This document shows positions 3,963 to 8,200 of a stretch of 8,200 nucleotides of DNA, in pieces. The position numbers and the translations under genes were made by a program. The DNA is from Candidatus Bathyarchaeota archaeon (lineage in GTDB: Archaea; Thermoproteota; Bathyarchaeia; Bathyarchaeales; DTEX01). Within the stretch, counting starts at the first letter, position 1; every line of letters starts with the position of its first letter. Under the pieces are notes generated by a model that made no database searches, was not told where the DNA came from, and saw nothing but the letters and a program-made list of their open reading frames with translations. Location: assembly GCA_026414245.1 (NCBI GenBank), contig JAOAJJ010000009.1, positions 1-8,200 on the forward strand, in the 5' to 3' direction.

Positions 3963-4994
3963 ATGATATCAAAATCTAAAATCCTGAGTTTAGCTAAAAG
4001 GGCAGTAAAGTCTCCTGGAACATACCACGCTCAATGGTTCATAACCAGAAAGTGTAATTACCGGTGTAGAGGCTGCGCTGTCTGGATGGATCAGGGCTCT
4101 GAGGAGCTGTCAACGGAGGATGTTAAGCGAGGTCTAGATATTCTACGCGATATAGGGGTTTTAGAGATAGTTTTCTCGGGTGGAAACCCGCTTCTCCGCG
4201 ATGATATGGGCGAAATATTGGAGTATGCATCCAAGTATTTTATTACAACCGTGTACGATAATGGGAGCATCGCAGCCGGCAAGATTGAAGCGTTAAGAAA
4301 CGTTGATTTTGTAGCTGTATCCCTAGACACATTAGACGAGAAGAAAAACGATTATATTAAAGGCGTTAATGGCGCCTGGAGGAGGGCGATGGAGACCATT
4401 GAGAAGCTTAGGGATGCGGGTATCCATGTCGGGGTCTCGCCGACAATATCCCAAATTAACCTTCACGAAATAATTGACTTCACAAAATACTTCACTGAAC
4501 GGGGAATCCCGGTATGGTATTGCTTATACACGTATGATTATCAGCCAAATAAGGGCGTCTTCTCCATAGGTCGAAAGAACAATGAGTATGAGATAACTGA
4601 TGGGAAGGCTTTGGCTGCCGTCTGCGATAAACTGATGGAGATAAAGAAGGAGAATAAATATGTCTATATAACTGGGAAGACCCTCAGAGCTGTGAAGCAA
4701 TTAGCTTTAACCGGACGGAGGATATGGAGATGCGCCGCCCTAGAGAGCTTTCTGGTGGTGGATCATGAGGGTAGGGTTTCAGGCTGCCATTGTAGGGAGC
4801 CTTTATTCTCAATATTTGATTTGCCGAAGGTCTGGGGGAGCGGCTGGATTAAGGGGCTTAGAAAAGAATATAGCCGATGCGCAAACTGCATATACCTATG
4901 CTACATATTCTACTCGGTGCATAGGGGGTTACCCGGACTACTGGAAATAATCTTTGATCAGTGGGGGAGCATTAAAGATTACATGGGGAAATAG
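3963..4994 (+). CDS. Radical SAM protein with shortened SPASM-like C-terminus
   Basis: A 343-residue iron-sulfur enzyme. The cluster motif C31-x3-C35-x2-C38 (KCNYRCRGCAVW) binds the [4Fe-4S] that cleaves SAM. FSGGNPLL (71-78) is the GGxP-type SAM-contacting motif and VSLDT (119-123) continues the TIM barrel. The C-terminal region (257-313) has C257-x12-G270-x4-C275, exactly the opening of a SPASM domain. C277 and C306-x2-C309-x3-C313 follow. This is fewer and differently spaced cysteines than the canonical seven, so one auxiliary cluster is the likeliest reading. The last 30 residues are hydrophobic and aromatic, possibly a membrane contact. The ATG at 3963 has AGGG 8 nt upstream. It is likely in an operon with the GT2 gene. 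SPASM enzymes modify peptides, but related sets act on lipids and sugars; the substrate is unknown. No candidate precursor peptide was found beside it. Confidence 0.88.
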   Translation: MISKSKILSLAKRAVKSPGTYHAQWFITRKCNYRCRGCAVWMDQGSEELSTEDVKRGLDILRDIGVLEIVFSGGNPLLRDDMGEILEYASKYFITTVYDNGSIAAGKIEALRNVDFVAVSLDTLDEKKNDYIKGVNGAWRRAMETIEKLRDAGIHVGVSPTISQINLHEIIDFTKYFTERGIPVWYCLYTYDYQPNKGVFSIGRKNNEYEITDGKALAAVCDKLMEIKKENKYVYITGKTLRAVKQLALTGRRIWRCAALESFLVVDHEGRVSGCHCREPLFSIFDLPKVWGSGWIKGLRKEYSRCANCIYLCYIFYSVHRGLPGLLEIIFDQWGSIKDYMGK

Positions 4995-5011
4995 TTAAGA
5001 GAACCTATAGC

Positions 5012-5024
5012 ATAAATACTTATC
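5012..5024 (+). promoter_or_regulatory. Probable promoter of the DUF355 gene
   Basis: ATAAATACTTAT lies 18 nt after the radical SAM stop. A start about 26 nt from its centre, near 5042, would yield a leader of about 11 nt with GGTGG directly at its 5' end before the ATG at 5053. It implies that the DUF355-ABC genes are transcribed separately from the GT2-radical SAM pair. Confidence 0.4.
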
Positions 5025-5052
5025 TAGGCTTTTAATGAATCGGTGGAGAAAG

Positions 5053-5538
5053 ATGGTTGAGATTAAAGTCGTGAGCATAGATATGCCGAAAGACTGTAAC
5101 GTGATTCTCGGTATGGCTCACTTCATAAAGACCGTTGAAGACATTTATGAAGCCATGGTTAACTCGGTTCCAGGTATAAAGTTCGGCTTAGCCTTCTGCG
5201 AGAGCAGCGGCGAATGCCTAGTTAGGGTTGAAGGCACCGATGAGGAGCTTAAGAAGGCTGCCGCAGAGAACATGCTTAAGATCGGCTGCGGCCACTCCTT
5301 CATCATATTTATGCGTGGAGCATACCCGATAAATGTGCTTAACGCCATAAAAAGGGTTCCGGAGGTCTGCACAGTTTACGCTGCAACCGCAAACCCCCTA
5401 CAGGTTGTTGTGGCGGAGACGGATCAGGGGAGAGGCATATTGGGCGTTATAGACGGGTTGAAGCCTAAAGGTGTCGAAGACGAGAGGGGGGTTGAGTGGC
5501 GGAGAAGTCTTCTAAGGAAGCTAGGCTATAAGAAATGA
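5053..5538 (+). CDS. Adenosine-specific kinase family protein (DUF355/PF04008)
   Basis: A 161-residue cytoplasmic protein with the full DUF355 pattern. The conserved blocks are AHFIKTVEDIYEAMV, SVPGIKFGLAFCESSG, GCGHSFIIFMRGAYPINVLN, VPEVCTVYAATANPLQVVV and the C-terminal ETDQGRGILGVIDG. The family name comes from structural work on a Pyrobaculum member that bound adenosine-type ligands; the physiological reaction remains poorly established. It is widespread in thermophilic archaea and bacteria at about 160 residues. The ATG at 5053 is chosen over one at 5035 because GGTGG lies 6 nt upstream, the predicted transcript starts near 5042, and family members begin with a short M-x-I-x-V strand. 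An ABC ATPase follows after 16 nt in the same direction. No functional tie between the two is obvious. Confidence 0.92.
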   Translation: MVEIKVVSIDMPKDCNVILGMAHFIKTVEDIYEAMVNSVPGIKFGLAFCESSGECLVRVEGTDEELKKAAAENMLKIGCGHSFIIFMRGAYPINVLNAIKRVPEVCTVYAATANPLQVVVAETDQGRGILGVIDGLKPKGVEDERGVEWRRSLLRKLGYKK

Positions 5539-5554
5539 TTGTGGCGGATTAGCC

Positions 5555-6364
5555 ATGAACCCGATTATCGAGATGGTGGATGTATGGAAGTCTTATGACG
5601 GTGTTCAGGCGCTTAGAGGTCTGAATCTTTATGTTCAGAGAGGGGAGATTTTTGGGCTTATAGGTCCAAACGGAGCTGGGAAGACAACCACGCTTAAAAT
5701 AATAGTTGGCTTATTAAAGATGGATAGGGGAGTCGTGAGGGTTAACGGCGTAGACATAGGTGAAGAACCATACGAGTATAAGAGGATCATAGGTTATGTT
5801 CCTGAATCGGTTTCTCTGCCAGACTACTTAACTGTTGAAGAGTTCCTCATGTATTCTGGGAAAATTAAGGAGGTTCCTAACGAAAAGATTAGGGAGAGAA
5901 TGAACTATTTCATCTCCCTTTTCGAGCTTAGGGAGAAGAGGAGAGCGCTTATAGTTTCGCTTTCAAGGGGTATGCGACAAAAGGTCGCTATAGCCTCGGC
6001 GCTTATACATGACCCATACCTGCTAATCCTCGATGAACCATTCATCGGCATAGATCCCGTAGGCCAGCACATCCTTAAAGAGCTATTTAATGAAAGGGTT
6101 GACGAGGGCAAAACAGTGCTCATATCTACGCATATGCTGGATACGGCTGAGAGAATATGCAGCAGGGTTGCGATAATTTACAGGGGGCAGAACATCGCCT
6201 CAGGAAACCTGGAAGACCTTAAGCAGATATCGAGGAGCGGAGAAAACGCGACATTGGAGGAGGTCTTCCTTAAGTTGACGGAGGAGGCGAGGGAGCAGCC
6301 GGTTGAGGAGACCGTTGAGAAGAAAAGAAGCATTTTCGGCTTTCCCAGAAGAGGGGTATCATGA
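5555..6364 (+). CDS. ABC transporter ATP-binding protein (ABC-2 exporter type)
   Basis: A 269-residue ATPase that powers the permease encoded next. Walker A is GPNGAGKT (37-44), the Q-loop position has GYVPES (80-85, Glu in place of Gln as often in ABC-2 exporters), and the signature is LSRGMRQK (136-143, with R for the more usual G at position 3). Walker B is LLILDEP (156-162), the D-loop is GIDP (165-168) and the H-loop histidine is H193. The NATLEEVFLKLT segment (231-242) is typical of the NatA/CcmA-like exporter subfamily. A 27-residue charged, Glu/Lys/Arg-rich tail follows. No good Shine-Dalgarno precedes the ATG. The stop TGA overlaps the permease ATG, indicating translational coupling. 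The substrate is unknown: drugs, lipids, Na+ and polysaccharides are all precedents for this class. Confidence 0.93.
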   Translation: MNPIIEMVDVWKSYDGVQALRGLNLYVQRGEIFGLIGPNGAGKTTTLKIIVGLLKMDRGVVRVNGVDIGEEPYEYKRIIGYVPESVSLPDYLTVEEFLMYSGKIKEVPNEKIRERMNYFISLFELREKRRALIVSLSRGMRQKVAIASALIHDPYLLILDEPFIGIDPVGQHILKELFNERVDEGKTVLISTHMLDTAERICSRVAIIYRGQNIASGNLEDLKQISRSGENATLEEVFLKLTEEAREQPVEETVEKKRSIFGFPRRGVS

Positions 6365-7938
6365 GGCTAAACATAATCCTAAGCCTATACAAGTTTAAGA
6401 TTAAATCTTTTTTCGGCGCATTTAGAGCATCTAAAGCTAATTTAGCCTTACTGCTCGTCTACATTTTTAGCCTGCTTCCAAGCGCATTCAGCTTCTCGAT
6501 TATGATTGTTGATGCCGTTAGGCAGAATGGAGTTAACATAGAGACTTATATTGAGGTTTTATCGGCTGGGCTAAGTTTTCTCACAGCTTTCATTCTCTTT
6601 CTAACCTTTAGGGGCTATACGGCGTTTGAGCATGAGCAGAACTTCGTCTTCACGTCGCCCATAAAGCCTATAGAGTTCTTAATTGCGAGTATTCTTGCCG
6701 ATTTAACAACTATACTCGTCTTCATCTACCCGTTATTCGCCATCTACACGCTAATCGTATTATGGCTTAATTTACCCTTCAGCTCAGCTATACTTATCCT
6801 TTCAGCAATGCTCATCTTCGTCTTCCTACTTTTCCTACTTAAATCATCCCTGTCGATAATGATGTCGCTTCAAAGAAATCTCTCAGCTAAGATAACCATA
6901 TCAGCCATGATTTTCCTCCTCCTCTTCCCATCGATCAGCTCAGCTCTCAACCTTCCATTAAAATATAGCATACTCCCATACCCCTCAACACTCTTGGCTA
7001 AAATACTTGTTGGAGAAATATTCGGCTTAGGTTTTCAACCACTAGATTTCCTAGGACTATCAATATGCTTTCTACTGCTAGCCTCCCTCTTCACGGCATT
7101 TTCAAGAGAAAATTTCTTTCCCTTAACAAGGCGGGTTCCATTCGTATCACCGTTCGACGCATCAATACGTATGCAGGCATTAAAGATGGAGAGGAGCATT
7201 AAAATATTTTCTAGAGTCCCCATGCTTCCAACATTAAATCTTGAATCAAGATCGCTGCTCGCCTTCCTAATGAAGAAGGAGCTTATACGCATGATTAGGG
7301 AAGGAAGCCTATTCACAGTCATCTTCATGTACCTTATAATATCGTTTATAGCTGCCGTAATCAGCGCCTACTCTCCTCAAGACCCGCAGAGCGCAAATTT
7401 TCAGCCAGCCGTATTCATAATGTTTTTCCTAGGCACCTACTCGCTCATAGTGCCGCTGATACTCATCTCCAATTGGAGAATATCGGACTTCGAGAACCTT
7501 TGGGTGCCGATAACCTCCGGCGCAAATATGCGCGCAATCATTAGGGCTCTACTCTACGATTTTATAATGGTGTCCTCAGCTATACCGGCGGCGATAATAC
7601 TTATCCTAGCAGCTATCTATGGAATTAATCCTTTAATGGCGCTGGTTTTAGTGGCTTCGACATCAATAGTAGGCTGCTCAGTTAACCTCTACGTTATGAT
7701 CAAGTCTCTCGCGAGTAAACGCCGCGGCGTCTCGTCAGCGCTTGCGGGATGGGCTTCAATGCTCCTTTCAGCGCTGCTTTTAACGCCAACATACAGCCTA
7801 ATCTTTCTAAGCCAATACCTGAAGTTAAGCGAAAACGTACATGTCCTGTTCGCGGCAGTAATCCTGCTTCACTCGGCGCTGGTGATGAGGGTCTTTTCAG
7901 GGAAGACTGAGAAAAATATAATTTATTTAGAGTTTTGA
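6361..7938 (+). CDS. ABC transporter permease, about 12 transmembrane segments
   Basis: A 525-residue integral membrane protein that starts in the ATGA overlap with the ATPase gene, with GAGGGG at 6351-6356 as ribosome site. Hydrophobic segments lie near 28-50, 64-85, 104-127, 134-158, 172-190 and 215-237. A polar, basic stretch (about 240-310, with TRRVPFVSPFD and KMERSIKIFSR) follows. Further segments lie near 318-338, 350-372, 398-420, 425-445, 460-480 and 488-508. Six plus six spans around a soluble linker suggest a fused, two-half exporter permease, so one copy could serve with two ATPase subunits. The N-terminus is positively charged (KFKIKSFF), with an amphipathic elbow-like helix before the first span. 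The segment just after the linker (MKKELIRMIREGSLF) may be the coupling element. Family assignment is by topology and context; boundaries are estimates by eye. Confidence 0.85.
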   Translation: MRLNIILSLYKFKIKSFFGAFRASKANLALLLVYIFSLLPSAFSFSIMIVDAVRQNGVNIETYIEVLSAGLSFLTAFILFLTFRGYTAFEHEQNFVFTSPIKPIEFLIASILADLTTILVFIYPLFAIYTLIVLWLNLPFSSAILILSAMLIFVFLLFLLKSSLSIMMSLQRNLSAKITISAMIFLLLFPSISSALNLPLKYSILPYPSTLLAKILVGEIFGLGFQPLDFLGLSICFLLLASLFTAFSRENFFPLTRRVPFVSPFDASIRMQALKMERSIKIFSRVPMLPTLNLESRSLLAFLMKKELIRMIREGSLFTVIFMYLIISFIAAVISAYSPQDPQSANFQPAVFIMFFLGTYSLIVPLILISNWRISDFENLWVPITSGANMRAIIRALLYDFIMVSSAIPAAIILILAAIYGINPLMALVLVASTSIVGCSVNLYVMIKSLASKRRGVSSALAGWASMLLSALLLTPTYSLIFLSQYLKLSENVHVLFAAVILLHSALVMRVFSGKTEKNIIYLEF

Positions 7939-7960
7939 TCGCGGAGAGATCGGCAATAAA

Positions 7961-8038
7961 ATGGTGCACGGTTTAGCGTTGAATAAATATCCCATGACGC
8001 CGGAAGCCGATAAAATTCTCCTAGAGGGGAGAGGGTAG
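7961..8038 (+). CDS. Possible 25-residue small protein
   Basis: An ATG at 7961 opens 25 codons beginning MVHGLALNKYPMTPEADKIL and closing with TAG at 8036-8038. GGAGAGATC (7943-7951), close to the archaeal Shine-Dalgarno complement, ends about 9 nt upstream, a better site than several real genes here have. It lies 22 nt after the permease stop in the same direction. No family is recognised, and the predicted peptide is soluble with no cysteine pair or leader motif. It could equally be chance in the spacer. Conservation in relatives would decide. Confidence 0.3.
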   Translation: MVHGLALNKYPMTPEADKILLEGRG

Positions 8039-8048
8039 ACTCGTATAC

Positions 8049-8064
8049 TGGCGCTTAATCGCCA
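8049..8064 (+). terminator. Short GC stem-loop after the ABC operon
   Basis: TGGCG and CGCCA form a perfect 5-bp stem around CTTAAT, followed by ATCTTTAATC. Its place, 110 nt after the permease stop and 42 nt before the next gene, fits a weak terminator or 3'-end signal. The same TCTTTAAT stretch could be the promoter box of the next gene. Evidence is modest. Confidence 0.3.
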
Positions 8065-8105
8065 ATCTTTAATCAATATCTTGTAGAAAGGCTGATGATA
8101 ATAGT

Positions 8106-8200
8106 GTGGGGAGCATGGCTTCAGGGATGATGGAGACCAAGTCTAAATTTTTCCAGCAGTTAACGCTTGAGGTTAACGCATGTAAAAGATGCAGCTTATG
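8106..8200 (+). CDS. Possible uracil-DNA glycosylase (family 4/5), N-terminus only
   Basis: A plus-strand frame runs open to the window edge. It can start at GTG 8106, ATG 8115, ATG 8127 or ATG 8130. It ends in view with LTLEVNACKRCSL, followed by a codon beginning TG (Cys or Trp). A helix leading into C-x2-C about 16-25 residues from the start is how family 4 and 5 uracil-DNA glycosylases begin; these use four cysteines for an iron-sulfur cluster and remove uracil from deaminated DNA. The glycosylase motifs (GEAPG and so on) would lie outside the window, so the call rests on one short stretch. Another small CxxC protein is possible. GGCTGATGA upstream may help ribosome binding. Confidence 0.45.
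   Translation, partial: MGSMASGMMETKSKFFQQLTLEVNACKRCSL

Noticed and set aside
4765..4950. 61-codon plus-strand frame inside the radical SAM gene
   Set aside because: It is a different frame within the cysteine-rich C-terminus of a real gene, with no independent support.
3963..4994. Ribosomally made peptide cluster built on the radical SAM gene
   Set aside because: No small Cys- or Gly-rich precursor frame lies beside the gene; the gaps on both sides are only 21 and 58 nt.
1..8200. CRISPR arrays, tRNA/rRNA genes, insertion sequences, defence systems
   Set aside because: Looked for by eye; no regularly spaced repeats, T-loop motifs, transposase frames or defence-type domains were seen.

Overview
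This 8.2 kb window looks like the chromosome of a thermoproteotal (TACK-type) archaeon. It carries an archaeal histone, the archaeal/eukaryotic ribosomal proteins eS17 and eS30, a NucS/EndoMS mismatch endonuclease and a DUF355 'adenosine-specific kinase'. eS30 is known mainly from the TACK/Asgard side of Archaea. Histone plus eS30 at moderate GC would fit a Bathyarchaeia-like lineage, but that placement is inference. No insertion sequences, CRISPR arrays, tRNAs or rRNAs were seen.

Layout. Positions 1-73 (minus) hold the first 24 codons of a glycosyltransferase that leaves the window. Positions 74-329 are AT-rich non-coding DNA with several dyad elements: a 10-bp hairpin that pairs best as minus-strand RNA, an 83-nt interrupted inverted repeat and a 14-bp palindrome. 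The histone gene (minus) follows and is divergent, across about 220 nt with tandem short repeats, from a plus-strand pair: eS17 and an all-helical protein of unknown function. nucS runs toward this pair and ends 12 nt from it. nucS in turn diverges from a class I methyltransferase, probably through a shared AT-rich promoter core. The methyltransferase is followed after 19 nt by the 53-residue eS30 gene.

After a 166-nt intergenic region with a strong stem-loop and promoter-like boxes comes a GT2 glycosyltransferase followed 21 nt later by a radical SAM protein with a shortened SPASM-like C-terminus. This uncharacterised pair is the most interesting coding feature. Next is a run of the DUF355 protein, an ABC ATPase 16 nt downstream, and its roughly 12-TM permease, which starts inside the ATPase stop codon (ATGA). 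The permease is followed by a possible 25-residue ORF and, at the right edge, the start of a protein with a CxxC motif that resembles a family 4/5 uracil-DNA glycosylase.

How the genes work together. Three themes sit side by side: information processing (histone, eS17, eS30, NucS and perhaps the glycosylase), cell-surface or small-molecule modification (two glycosyltransferases and the radical SAM enzyme), and a transporter of unknown substrate. Gene starts were chosen using Shine-Dalgarno spacing, promoter position and remembered family N-termini. No database search was possible.
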